64,000 bases of DNA from an uncultured Lachnospiraceae bacterium (GTDB taxonomy: Bacteria > Bacillota > Clostridia > Lachnospirales > Lachnospiraceae). A program made the position numbers and the translations under genes. The stretch spans positions 27,369 through 91,368 of the forward strand of contig CACZLA010000002.1 in assembly GCA_902781895.1 (NCBI GenBank), given 5' to 3'. The notes below the pieces were generated by a model that ran no database searches, had not been told where the DNA came from, and worked only from the letters and a program-made list of their open reading frames with translations. Of the stretch, positions 18,112-26,547 are shown one piece after another; positions within the stretch are counted from its first letter, which is position 1, and each line of letters opens with the position of its first letter.

Positions 18112-18882
18112 TTACTGAAACAATTTATTTTTTATAACCTCATCTGCAAGATTTCTATAGGCTTCAGCTCCGGCACATCTGCTATCGTACATATTAATAG
18201 GCAGACCAAAGCTTGGAGCCTCAGCAAGTCTTACATTTCTGGGTACCAAAGTATCATAGATAATCTCATCAAGATTTTCTCTGACATTTTCAACAACCTG
18301 TTGTGAAAGATTGTTTCTGGAATCATACATTGTAAATACAACGCCTTCAATTTCCAGGTTCTTATTAAGCTTCTTCTTAATAAGATTTATAGTATAAATC
18401 AATTGAGATAATCCTTCCAAAGCATAAAACTCACATTGTATCGGAACAATCACTGTATCTGCAGCAGTCATAGCATTAATTGTAAGCATACCAAGTGCAG
18501 GAGGACAATCAATAACAATAAAATCAAATTTCTTTCTAAGATTTCTGACAATACCTTTTAATATCTGTTGTGGTTTTTCCTGATCTATAAAATCAACCTC
18601 TACACCTGCCAGATTTCTGCTGGAGGGAACAAGACTAAGATTCGGGAATATATCGAGTAAAGTACTGTCACCTATATTACATTCACCGATCAATGTCTCA
18701 TAAATAGTATTCTCAAGTTCATCCTTTTCAACACCAAGGCCACTCGTCATATTTCCCTGAGAATCCATATCAATAGCAAGAACACGCTTACCTTTTTCAG
18801 CTAAGCATGCCGCCAGATTTATAGCTGTAGTTGTTTTTCCAACGCCACCTTTCTGGTTGGCGATTGCTATTATTCTTCCCAT
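18112..18882 (-). CDS. parA: Chromosome-partitioning ATPase ParA (Soj)
   Basis: A 256-residue deviant Walker ATPase. The P-loop KGGVGKTT is at residues 10-17 with the signature lysine. DMDSQGN (Walker A') and VIDCPPALGML (Walker B) follow. It dimerises with ATP on DNA and is regulated by ParB. The open frame reaches 18903, but GAGG sits about 6 nt before the ATG at 18882, which yields the family N-terminus MGRIIAIANQKGG. parB follows after 28 nt. Confidence 0.95.
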   Translation of the reverse strand: MGRIIAIANQKGGVGKTTTAINLAACLAEKGKRVLAIDMDSQGNMTSGLGVEKDELENTIYETLIGECNIGDSTLLDIFPNLSLVPSSRNLAGVEVDFIDQEKPQQILKGIVRNLRKKFDFIVIDCPPALGMLTINAMTAADTVIVPIQCEFYALEGLSQLIYTINLIKKKLNKNLEIEGVVFTMYDSRNNLSQQVVENVRENLDEIIYDTLVPRNVRLAEAPSFGLPINMYDSRCAGAEAYRNLADEVIKNKLFQ

Positions 18883-19010
18883 AATAACCTCAATTTTTAT
18901 CAATAATTATTGCAAATAGTCATTATTTTTATAATATTAACTAATGACATACGTGTAATTATACAACAGCAGGAAACCGCTTGCAACCATTATAATACAT
19001 TTAAATTGTA

Positions 19011-19026
19011 CGTTTCACGTGGAACA
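19011..19026. other. parS site 1
   Basis: Its reverse strand reads TGTTCCACGTGAAACG, matching the Firmicutes parS consensus TGTTNCACGTGAAACA at all but the last base. Confidence 0.88.
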
Positions 19027-19057
19027 ATTTGACTATTTAAACAAATATAATACTACA

Positions 19058-19073
19058 TGTTTCACGTGAAACA
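19058..19073. other. parS site 2
   Basis: A perfect TGTTTCACGTGAAACA palindrome. Confidence 0.92.
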
Positions 19074-19101
19074 TTTTGTTTATAAAAAATATAACATTAT
19101 A

Positions 19102-19117
19102 TGTTTCACGTGAAACA
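19102..19117. other. parS site 3, inside a 38 bp palindrome
   Basis: A perfect TGTTTCACGTGAAACA. Symmetry continues outward so that 19091-19128 is a perfect 38 bp palindrome with ATAACATTATA and TATAATGTTAT flanks. Confidence 0.92.
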
Positions 19118-19238
19118 TATAATGTTATTACAAATAATCATAGACAGATATAATATAATAGAAAAAAACTCATACAATATTAATTCATTATACAAGCAAC
19201 AAACAAATATAAATATGGAAATACAATTTAATTATTTA

Positions 19239-19603
19239 ATGAGAAAAACATCATATGAATTATATGACTATTACTTTTTGAATAATATTACTAATATTTC
19301 ATATATTTTTTTCTCTATGTTATATTAAGCGACATTAAAAGAATTATTGTATGTAGAGAAAAAGTTGATGCATATGTAAAATCTGTATCAGAGGAAATAA
19401 AGGAAACTGAAGATTGTAAATCCGAATATAACTATGACAATACTTTTGTATACGATTATAATGGACAATCATATAAGTCAAGTCATAGTTATTCTAAACA
19501 TTGCATTTATTATAAAGGTCAGAATACAGCAATTATATTTATTCCAAATAAACCAACTGAAAGTTGGACAAAAGGTGAACTTAAAAACGGCCTTTTAAAA
19601 TAA
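19239..19603 (+). pseudogene. Broken DUF3592-like small membrane protein gene
   Basis: From about 19295 to the TAA at 19601 one frame is open and protein-like but has no ATG, GTG or TTG. It encodes a hydrophobic stretch, then VDAYVKSVSEEIKE, then FVYDYNGQSYKSSHSYS and IIFIPNKPTESW. This Y/V-x-Y-x-Y-NG-x-x-Y followed by a PNKP-type turn recalls DUF3592 domains. The upstream frame (MRKTSYELYDYYF, from 19239) ends in a stop at the hydrophobic part. A single indel in the T-run at 19305-19312 would join them. I therefore call it a frameshifted remnant. No good ribosome binding site is seen. Confidence 0.5.
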
Positions 19604-19669
19604 CACAACAAATATTCTTTTAAATAATCAAGACTACAATATTATTGTATTATTATATAATAATGATGT

Positions 19670-19865
19670 GGGTGTCAAAAGTACCTTTTGACACCATATG
19701 ACATACGGATTGCTCCATTTCTTACGAAATTCTCGCAATCCTAGAAACATTCGGAAACCGCTATTTTTCTAAGAAAATGCTATTTCCTCATGTTTCAGCG
19801 TGTCATAAGGTCAACATGCTTTTCCTGCAAGCAGGAACGCATTTTGACTTTTGACACTTATGTCA
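19670..19865 (+). repeat. Dispersed palindromic element, full-length copy
   Basis: The left end GGTGTCAAAAG-TAC-CTTTTGACACC (19671-19695) is a perfect 11 bp hairpin. The right end is CTTTTGACACTTATGTCA, found again at 6507-6524. The internal hairpin around ATTGC...TTTCTTACGAAAT...GCAATCC recurs in changed form at 21794-21828, and the left end at 13653. It has no coding capacity and no flanking transposase. Confidence 0.6.
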
Positions 19866-19885
19866 TAATAATTAATTCAAAGTAC

Positions 19886-19920
19886 AAAAATACCGACAGT
19901 AAAATACTGTCGGTATTTTT
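19886..19920. terminator. Bidirectional terminator, serving argS
   Basis: AAAAATACCGACAGTA (19886-19901) and TACTGTCGGTATTTTT (19905-19920) form a perfect 16 bp stem with a 3 nt loop. Confidence 0.85.
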
Positions 19921-19935
19921 GTTTCATGTGTAACA
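19920..19935. other. Degenerate parS-like site 4
   Basis: TGTTTCATGTGTAACA differs from the perfect palindrome at two positions. It may be a decayed parS and may not bind ParB well. Confidence 0.45.
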
Positions 19936-19958
19936 TTATAAGATTTATATTACTATAA

Positions 19959-19974
19959 TGTTTCACGTGAAACA
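19959..19974. other. parS site 5
   Basis: A perfect TGTTTCACGTGAAACA, with symmetry extending to ATAA...TTAT on the flanks (19955-19978). Confidence 0.92.
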
Positions 19975-19997
19975 TTATAAAATTATTATTAAGATAT

Positions 19998-20013
19998 TGT
20001 TTCACGTGAAACA
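19998..20013. other. parS site 6
   Basis: A perfect TGTTTCACGTGAAACA, 27 bp before the argS stop codon. Confidence 0.92.
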
Positions 20014-20040
20014 TCTACATTATTACGATATAAGAATTAA

Positions 20041-21753
20041 TTACATCTGTTCAACACATCCGATACCAAGAAGATCAAGACAGTCTCTAAGTATTCTTCT
20101 GGTGATATAAGTAACAGCACATCTTGATATACGAATCTTTTCTTCATCAACTGCGATTCTGTTTTCCGTGTAGAATCTATTGAAAGCCTGCGCAAGATCT
20201 ACAGCATAACGGGCAATGACTGACGGTTCATATCTTTCAGCGGATTCATGTATTATATCTTCTAATCTATCAATTTCTTTAAGTAATTCTGTAGATGCAG
20301 GATCACTGAGAACTGAGTAATCAATATCAGCAGAATTTATATCAAAACCATCAATATTTCTGAGAATACTTGAACATCTGGCGTAAGTATACTGAACATA
20401 TGGGCCGGTTTCACCTTCAAAACTTGTAATATGTTCCCACTTAAAAGATACATCCTTAATTCTCTGATTATATAAATCATTAAATATTACAGATCCAACA
20501 CCAACTATACGTGAAGCTTCTTCCTTTTGTTCTTCAGTCAGATCAGGATTCTTTTCGTCAATTATTTCTCTGATCTTATTAATAGCTTCCTTAAGAATAT
20601 CTTCTGCATAAATAACATTTCCACCACGAGTAGATAATTTCTCACCGGAAAGACTAACCAGACCATAAGGTATATGAATCAGACTATCTTTAGCCCATTC
20701 ATTTCCAAGCAACTCCATAACCTTAAATACCTGAGCAAAATGAAGTTTCTGTTCCTGACCGGTAACATATAAACACTTTGTAAAATCATAAGTCTTTTTA
20801 CGATATTCTACAGCAGCAATATCTCTTGTGGCATATATAGAACTTCCGTCTTTCTTTAGTATAAGACAAGGTGCCATATCATATTCCGAAAGATCAACTA
20901 TCTTTGCACCTTCACTATCAGTGAGAAGATTCTTTTCTGTTAGTTCCTTAACAACATCATCTGTCTTATCTCTATAAAAGCTTTCACCGGTATAGTGATC
21001 AAATTCCATACCCATGAGCTTATAGACTCTTTTAAATTCTTCAAGACTGATATCAAAGAACCACTTCCAAATAGCTAAGGCTTCTTCATCTCCAAGCTCC
21101 ATTTTATGGAACCAGGCTCTTGCTTCATCCTCAAGACTCTCATCTTTATCAGCCTCGTCGTGGAAGAGTACATATAAACGCATAAGCTCTTCGATACCTT
21201 TTTCTTTTACTTCTTCCTCAGATCCCCATCTTTTATAAGCAACTATAAGCTTACCAAACTGAGTACCCCAGTCACCAAGATGATTTATTCTTTCTACATT
21301 ATATCCAAGCTTATCAAATATCTTGTAAAGAGAGTTACCAATTACTGTAGTTCTGAGATGACCAACATGGAAATTCTTAGCAACATTAGGAGAAGAGTAG
21401 TCAATACATATTGTTTTTCCATTTCCTTCAGATGAACTACCATAGCTGTCCTGTCTTGCTTTTTCAATAACAGTCTCAGCAAAAAGACTCTTGTTAGCAA
21501 AGAAATTAACATACGCACCCTTTGTTTCAATCTTTTCAAAGCTATTTCCACGCTTATCATCGGCGTTGATTTTTTCACATATTTCTTCTGCAATAAGATT
21601 TGGGGCTTTTCTCATTGTTTTTGCAAGTCTGAAACATGGAAATGCAAAGTCACCAAGTTCAGGTTTTGGTGGCTGTTCCAATGCTTCACTAATTTCAGCT
21701 ATATCCAGATCATCTATAGCATTATTCAGAAGTTCAATAACAAGTGTTTTCAT
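20041..21753 (-). CDS. argS: Arginyl-tRNA synthetase
   Basis: A 570-residue class I synthetase. The N-terminal Add-1 domain (residues 1-90) recognises the tRNA D-loop. SSPNVAKNFHVGHLRTT contains the HIGH-like HVGH (near residue 130). The KMSKS equivalent is LSGEKLSTRGGN, a reduced form normal in many ArgRS. The C-terminal DALR anticodon domain holds GPYVQYTYARCSSILR and ends at the methionine typical of the family. The ATG follows AGGGAG. Transcription probably ends at 19886-19920, beyond two parS sites. Confidence 0.96.
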   Translation of the reverse strand: MKTLVIELLNNAIDDLDIAEISEALEQPPKPELGDFAFPCFRLAKTMRKAPNLIAEEICEKINADDKRGNSFEKIETKGAYVNFFANKSLFAETVIEKARQDSYGSSSEGNGKTICIDYSSPNVAKNFHVGHLRTTVIGNSLYKIFDKLGYNVERINHLGDWGTQFGKLIVAYKRWGSEEEVKEKGIEELMRLYVLFHDEADKDESLEDEARAWFHKMELGDEEALAIWKWFFDISLEEFKRVYKLMGMEFDHYTGESFYRDKTDDVVKELTEKNLLTDSEGAKIVDLSEYDMAPCLILKKDGSSIYATRDIAAVEYRKKTYDFTKCLYVTGQEQKLHFAQVFKVMELLGNEWAKDSLIHIPYGLVSLSGEKLSTRGGNVIYAEDILKEAINKIREIIDEKNPDLTEEQKEEASRIVGVGSVIFNDLYNQRIKDVSFKWEHITSFEGETGPYVQYTYARCSSILRNIDGFDINSADIDYSVLSDPASTELLKEIDRLEDIIHESAERYEPSVIARYAVDLAQAFNRFYTENRIAVDEEKIRISRCAVTYITRRILRDCLDLLGIGCVEQM

Positions 21754-21793
21754 ATAATTCTCCCTTAATATTTTGTCTTTTTATATAACTTAT

Positions 21794-21828
21794 GAATTGT
21801 CCGTTTCTTAAGAAATACTCACAATCCT
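21794..21828. repeat. Hairpin copy of the dispersed element core, upstream of argS
   Basis: AATTGTCCGTTTCTTAAGAA and the following ATACTCACAATCC align with the inner hairpin of the 19670-19865 element with a few changes. It lies between the kinase-like gene and argS on the minus strand. Confidence 0.45.
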
Positions 21829-21830
21829 TA

Positions 21831-22994
21831 TTATTCATATTCAAAATTTATCTTCACTTTTGTTCCGTTGGAATTTTTAATAACCATATCACCGGAAAGA
21901 ATAAATAGTAATTCTTTAGCTCTATGTATTCCGCTATACCATTCAGCATCTGACAGATAATTCTTTTTTATTCCTATACCATCATCTGAAATATCTATTT
22001 CAAATTTACCATTTTCCTCTGAAATAGATAAAGACGCATGTTTTGCTTCTGAATGCTTATATATGTTATCAAAGAATATTTCCAGCAGCTTGTATATATA
22101 AGAGTAGAGAACAAAATCAGGTTTACGTTTTACTCCATCTATATTTATATCGATAATAACTTCCGGATGTTTTTCTGATAATTCCTGAATATAATCACGG
22201 ATACTGTCATCAAATTTCTTCTTTTCATCAATATTATAGTTCATCCTGCGAAGCTGTTCATCAATAACGGAAATCATACTGTTATCCGAAGTAATTACTT
22301 CATTAATAAGCATCTTACTTTTTCCCGGGTCTGAAGAGATAATTCCGTTTACAGATTCCAGCTTACTGCTGTTCCTGTATATATTATTCTTTATCCTTTT
22401 ATCGAGAACAGTAGAGTAGTAAGTATTATCGAATGATTCAATCATCATTATATTTTTGAAATGCTTCTTCATTTCATCAATACTAATACTATTCTTATTT
22501 TTCTCCTCTATTTCCTTTTCTTTTTGTAGTTTTTGTTCTTCATGCTTCTCAACTGCAGTCTTTGCTGCTTCTTCTTTTTCTTTTATAATACTGTCTTTAT
22601 TATCAACCTCCAGCATTAACTCACCGAGAGCAACCTTTGAAGCATTCAGCTTCTGAATTCTTTTATCTATGGATTTTAAATATATAGTCTGTTCATTGAT
22701 ATCATACTCATATTGATTTCTTTTTGTTTTAAGATTTAATATCTCTGCTTTTATCTCGGATTCTTTTTCAGACTCCTCCGGAACAAACTCTATAGGACTG
22801 AAAACATTCTTTCTGTAATCAGTATTTAAAGAATAAACATTTTGAGTTCTGGTTAACTCATCAAGCTTTACTGATACTTCAAAAAGCTTTGCATTATACT
22901 CTTGAAGCTGAGCGTCATGTTCAGAGTATAACTTACTGAAATATGAAAGCATTTCTTCCATTGTTTCATTTATAATATTATAATAATTATCCAT
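21831..22994 (-). CDS. Soluble coiled-coil protein with HATPase domain, kinase-like but lacking a clear phosphoacceptor His
   Basis: A 387-residue cytoplasmic protein with no TM or signal peptide. Residues 1-175 are predicted coiled coil, very rich in K/E/Q. Residues ~250-387 resemble the DegS/NarX-type ATPase: N-box EIFFDNIYKHSEAKHASL, G1 box ISDDGIGI, and GIHRAKELLFILSGDM followed by NGTKVKINF. In the region where a HisKA_3 helix should be (about 180-260) I see no ELHD-type motif; the histidines present are not in a suitable context. It lies 51 nt after dacF on the same strand. It could be a divergent sensor, a phosphatase-type partner or an ATPase with another role. Confidence 0.65.
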   Translation of the reverse strand: MDNYYNIINETMEEMLSYFSKLYSEHDAQLQEYNAKLFEVSVKLDELTRTQNVYSLNTDYRKNVFSPIEFVPEESEKESEIKAEILNLKTKRNQYEYDINEQTIYLKSIDKRIQKLNASKVALGELMLEVDNKDSIIKEKEEAAKTAVEKHEEQKLQKEKEIEEKNKNSISIDEMKKHFKNIMMIESFDNTYYSTVLDKRIKNNIYRNSSKLESVNGIISSDPGKSKMLINEVITSDNSMISVIDEQLRRMNYNIDEKKKFDDSIRDYIQELSEKHPEVIIDINIDGVKRKPDFVLYSYIYKLLEIFFDNIYKHSEAKHASLSISEENGKFEIDISDDGIGIKKNYLSDAEWYSGIHRAKELLFILSGDMVIKNSNGTKVKINFEYE

Positions 22995-23045
22995 AATATA
23001 TCTCCATCATTAAAATATTATGTAAACCAGTGATAAATCTAATAA

Positions 23046-24791
23046 TTATTTGTTTTCATCTTCCTTCTCATTATCCGATCCGGATTCTGAATATGTTTCT
23101 TTTTTGTCTTCAATATTATTATCTTTATTTTTTTCTTCTATTATATTAGTTTCTGTTTTGCTTTCTTTTTTTATATTTTCTTCTTTTAATTCTTCATCTT
23201 TTATATTTTTATCTTTAATATTATCTTCTTTTTTATTTTCTTTTGGATTACTCTCGGATTTTTCCTTTGATTCATCGTTGCCGGAACTTTCATCATTCTT
23301 CTTTTTACTGTTCTTTTTTGCTTCTGCCTCTTCCTTCTTCTTATTAAGTCTGGCATCTCTGGAGATGGGGTAGTAGCGAATATTTCTTTTACTGTTATAG
23401 TATTGAATCCTTTTTCGGATTTTTACTACTATTATGATAGTAAGTAAAATGATGATAAGTATTATAGTAATAATTATCGTTGTTTTAACCCAGTCAAGAT
23501 AAGATATACCTTTATCTGTTTCTTCCTCATCCCTGTTCATTATCGCATCAGTAGAAGAAGCTTCTATATATGGTTTATTTACAAGTATCTCTGTTTCACC
23601 GACTACTTCACCATTATAAAGAAATGTTATCTTTCCTCGCTTATCATCCGTAATCTGAGGATACATTTCAACTTTTTTCTCTATCTGCGAATCATCTATA
23701 TATGATCTGATGCAGAAGGAATACTTTCGGTTTATATAATATTTTATATTGTGATGATCCAGATCGTTATAATAATTATCAAGTATATATAAACCCTTTG
23801 GATTTTCAGAATTGAATTCGTAGTCCATCAGCGGCTTACAGGAACGATAATGACTGAAACAGAATTCATCCAGCTTAATGGTATCCAGATAAGAATCTGT
23901 TGTCGGATCACATCTCATTACAACAGTAACAAGTCTTTTACCATCTCTCTCTGCATAGGATATGAGAGTAGCAAGTGCATCCAGAGTATATCCTGTTTTT
24001 CCACCTGTGGAATATTCATAATAATATTCACCATTTCCGGAATAAATAAGTCTGTTCTCCTGCCAAAGTGGACGCTCCTCATTCATATTTGTTTCCGGAA
24101 TAGTATAACTCTGAGATGAGATAAGCTTCTTGAATTCAGGATACTGGTAAGCCTTCTGACCTATAAGAGCCATATCGTAACAGCTGGTATAATGATCAGG
24201 ATCATGCAGACCGTTTGGATTAACGAAATGTGAATCAGTACATCCAAGACCTCTTGCGGTTTCATTCATAAGATCTGCAAAAGCTTCTGTTGATCCGGAT
24301 ATGTATTCAGCTATGGCAAGAGCACACTCATTACCGGAATTAAGCATCATTCCATAAAGTGCATCTCTGAGCGTCAACTGTTCTCCGGCCTGAAGACCTA
24401 TAGATGAGCTTCCTGATTCCACCTGATTCATAGCTGACCCGGAAACTGTTATTATATCATTTACATTTCCGTTTTCAACAGCAAGAAGACATGTCAGTAC
24501 TTTGGTAATACTGGCAGGATACATAGCCTGATGGGCAGCCTTTTCATACAAAATCTCACCTGTATCAACATCCATGACTATTGCAGCCTTAGCATTGATT
24601 TCAGGTGCATCCGCAGGAACATAACCTGCATCTGTTGTTGTTGCATTTCCGGCTATATCAGAAGCAGATGGATATTTCTTTTGTTTTGTATCCACAGACG
24701 GATCATATAAAGTTTTCGCATATATATCATTACAGCCGGCTCCGAATATTATCAAAAATATAAGAAGGACTGCTAAAAACTTTTTCTTCAT
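23046..24791 (-). CDS. dacF: D-alanyl-D-alanine carboxypeptidase with C-terminal membrane anchor and charged tail
   Basis: A low-molecular-weight penicillin-binding protein that trims the terminal D-Ala of peptidoglycan stems. An N-terminal signal peptide (about residues 1-25) is followed by the peptidase S11 domain with SITK (catalytic S/K), SGNEC and KTG in STGGKTGYT. A PBP5-like C-terminal beta domain comes next. Unusually, a second hydrophobic helix follows (WVKTTIIITIILIIILLTIIIVV, in two parts around residues 440-465) and then about 110 residues of K/E/N/D-rich low-complexity sequence ending at 581. Typical members have ~400 residues and end in an amphipathic anchor. The tail should be cytoplasmic. 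The symbol is a family-level choice. Confidence 0.85.
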   Translation of the reverse strand: MKKKFLAVLLIFLIIFGAGCNDIYAKTLYDPSVDTKQKKYPSASDIAGNATTTDAGYVPADAPEINAKAAIVMDVDTGEILYEKAAHQAMYPASITKVLTCLLAVENGNVNDIITVSGSAMNQVESGSSSIGLQAGEQLTLRDALYGMMLNSGNECALAIAEYISGSTEAFADLMNETARGLGCTDSHFVNPNGLHDPDHYTSCYDMALIGQKAYQYPEFKKLISSQSYTIPETNMNEERPLWQENRLIYSGNGEYYYEYSTGGKTGYTLDALATLISYAERDGKRLVTVVMRCDPTTDSYLDTIKLDEFCFSHYRSCKPLMDYEFNSENPKGLYILDNYYNDLDHHNIKYYINRKYSFCIRSYIDDSQIEKKVEMYPQITDDKRGKITFLYNGEVVGETEILVNKPYIEASSTDAIMNRDEEETDKGISYLDWVKTTIIITIILIIILLTIIIVVKIRKRIQYYNSKRNIRYYPISRDARLNKKKEEAEAKKNSKKKNDESSGNDESKEKSESNPKENKKEDNIKDKNIKDEELKEENIKKESKTETNIIEEKNKDNNIEDKKETYSESGSDNEKEDENK

Positions 24792-24875
24792 TATAATAAG
24801 TCGTATTAATAATACTTACCCCTTTTTATGTACATATGACATTATCGTATAAATCAAAGAAAATCTCAACATTTT

Positions 24876-24904
24876 TTGCATTTTAAAAGATTTTTGTATA
24901 TAAT
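24876..24904 (+). promoter_or_regulatory. Promoter for trmB
   Basis: TTGCAT, 17 nt, TATAAT, ending 40 nt before the trmB start codon, in the 153 bp gap divergent from dacF. Confidence 0.75.
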
Positions 24905-24944
24905 GTATTTTCGACACTCAAAAATATAAAAACAGGAGATCAAC

Positions 24945-25592
24945 ATGAGACTCAGAAATATTCCGGGATCCAGAGAAGTTATCGCAGAAAGTGAATATGT
25001 AATCCACAGTGAAGAGGGATGTAAAGGAAAATGGCATAAGTTATTTGGTAATGATAATCCCATCCATATTGAAATAGGAATGGGTAAGGGAACATATATC
25101 ATGGAATGTGCAAGACGAAATCCCGATATAAACTATATAGGTATAGAGAAATACTCAAGCGTACTGCTCAGAGCTCTGGAAAAAAGAGCACTTGAGCCGG
25201 ATCTTAAAAATCTGTACTTTATAAGAATGGAAGCAGAGAATATAGAAAATGTATTCGACAAGGATGAAGTAGATAACATATTCCTTAACTTCAGCGATCC
25301 ATGGCCAAAGGACAGAAATGCAAAAAGAAGACTTACCTCTGACAGATTTTTGAATCGTTATATTAATATAATGAAGAAAGACGGTAAGATAACCTTTAAA
25401 ACCGACAACATCGACCTCTTTGAATATTCACTGGAAACAGCAAGAGAGTGCGGATGGGAAATACTTGTTGAAACAAGAAATCTGCATAATTCCGAATATA
25501 ATGAAGGAAATATTATGACTGAATATGAGAAAAAATTCTCAGGGCTGGGCCATAAGATAAATATGATGATAATACGTTACAATTCACAGTAA
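24945..25592 (+). CDS. trmB: tRNA (guanine-46-N7)-methyltransferase TrmB
   Basis: A 215-residue SAM-dependent enzyme making m7G46 in tRNA. The SAM loop IEIGMGKGTY is near residues 42-51. The signature FSDPWPKDRNAKRRL, near residue 115, holds catalytic aspartate and lysine/arginine contacts, and the C-terminal TEYEKKF motif recognises substrate. Length is normal. AGGAG precedes the ATG. It is a single-gene unit between its own promoter and the terminator at 25596-25652. Confidence 0.96.
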   Translation: MRLRNIPGSREVIAESEYVIHSEEGCKGKWHKLFGNDNPIHIEIGMGKGTYIMECARRNPDINYIGIEKYSSVLLRALEKRALEPDLKNLYFIRMEAENIENVFDKDEVDNIFLNFSDPWPKDRNAKRRLTSDRFLNRYINIMKKDGKITFKTDNIDLFEYSLETARECGWEILVETRNLHNSEYNEGNIMTEYEKKFSGLGHKINMMIIRYNSQ

Positions 25593-25595
25593 TAT

Positions 25596-25652
25596 AAAAA
25601 TAAAAACATGTGCCGTGACTACTCGTAGTCAAAGGCACATATTTTTATTTTT
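25596..25652. terminator. Bidirectional terminator between trmB and jag
   Basis: Arms 25596-25614 and 25634-25652 pair (AAAAATAAAAACATGTGCC type with GGCACAT and a U-rich side), capped by an inner TGACTAC/GTAGTCA stem. It serves both converging genes and touches the jag stop codon. Confidence 0.85.
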
Positions 25653-26547
25653 ACCTACCATTACGCTTAGGATATACAACAACCTTACGATATGGCTCTT
25701 CACCTTCAGACTTTGTTGATACATACTTATCACCCTGGAGTGTAGAATGAATGATTCTTCTCTCATATGGGTTCATAGGCTCAAGTGTAAATGGTCTTCT
25801 TGATTTCTTTACCTTAAATGCTATATTCTTGGCAAGATTTTCAAGAGTTTCTCTACGTCTCTCCCTATAATTTTCCGTATCAAGCTTAATTCTGATATAT
25901 GTTTCTGATTTTTTATTTACATATAAACTGATGAGATACTGAAGTGCATCAAGAGTCTGTCCACGTTTTCCGATGATTATTCCCATTTCAGGACCTTCTA
26001 CATCAATATTCATGGTTCTTGTGTACTTATCAAGTGTTATATCTATCTGAGACTCAAGCTCCATAGCATCAAAGAGCTTCTTAAGATATTCCTTAGTCTC
26101 ATCAATGATTGAATCATCTATATTTGCAGGCTCAGCAGGAATTTCTTCCTTCTTTGAAGTATTCTCTTCCTTTTCAAACTGTTTCTCTGCTTTTTCAACC
26201 TTATCTTCAGCATCCTGCTTATTAAATGATTCATCCTTCTTAGGTGTTTCAGCTTTCTTTGTATCATTTACTTTAGCAGTTTCTGCAGGCTTAGAAACCG
26301 GCTTAGATGATTTCTTTCCTGAACGTCCCGGCTTCTGAGCAGTAGCAAGGATATCATCTATTTCATCCTTAACTTCCTTCTTAGGCTTAGCCTTTATAAC
26401 TGCAGGCTTAGCACCAATTCCCAGAAATCCGCTTGTGCCCTTACTTACAACCTCAACATCAAGCTCAGAACTTGCAATACCGAGTGTTGTAGCTGCTTCT
26501 ATAAGAGCATCTTCAACAGTCTTTCCTGAAAACTCTCTATATTCCAT
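25651..26547 (-). CDS. jag: RNA-binding protein Jag/KhpB
   Basis: A 298-residue protein. The Jag-N domain (residues 1-55) contains GTSGFLGIGAKPA. A ~110-residue charged low-complexity linker follows, then a KH domain with GIIIGKRGQTLDALQYL and an R3H domain ending in MNPYERRIIHSTL. It binds RNA in complex with KhpA and affects cell elongation and envelope in Gram-positives. Its start overlaps the yidC stop by one base (TAATG), implying translational coupling. Confidence 0.93.
   Translation of the reverse strand: MEYREFSGKTVEDALIEAATTLGIASSELDVEVVSKGTSGFLGIGAKPAVIKAKPKKEVKDEIDDILATAQKPGRSGKKSSKPVSKPAETAKVNDTKKAETPKKDESFNKQDAEDKVEKAEKQFEKEENTSKKEEIPAEPANIDDSIIDETKEYLKKLFDAMELESQIDITLDKYTRTMNIDVEGPEMGIIIGKRGQTLDALQYLISLYVNKKSETYIRIKLDTENYRERRRETLENLAKNIAFKVKKSRRPFTLEPMNPYERRIIHSTLQGDKYVSTKSEGEEPYRKVVVYPKRNGR

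Noticed and set aside
19101-19328. A 75-codon open frame starting inside parS site 3
   Set aside because: It begins in the palindrome, has no ribosome binding site and very AT-rich random-like composition. Only its last part may belong to the broken gene described at 19239.
24715-24760. Lipoprotein signal (GAGC) at the start of DacF
   Set aside because: The residue at -3 is glycine and not leucine, so the lipobox is weak. I describe only a signal peptide.
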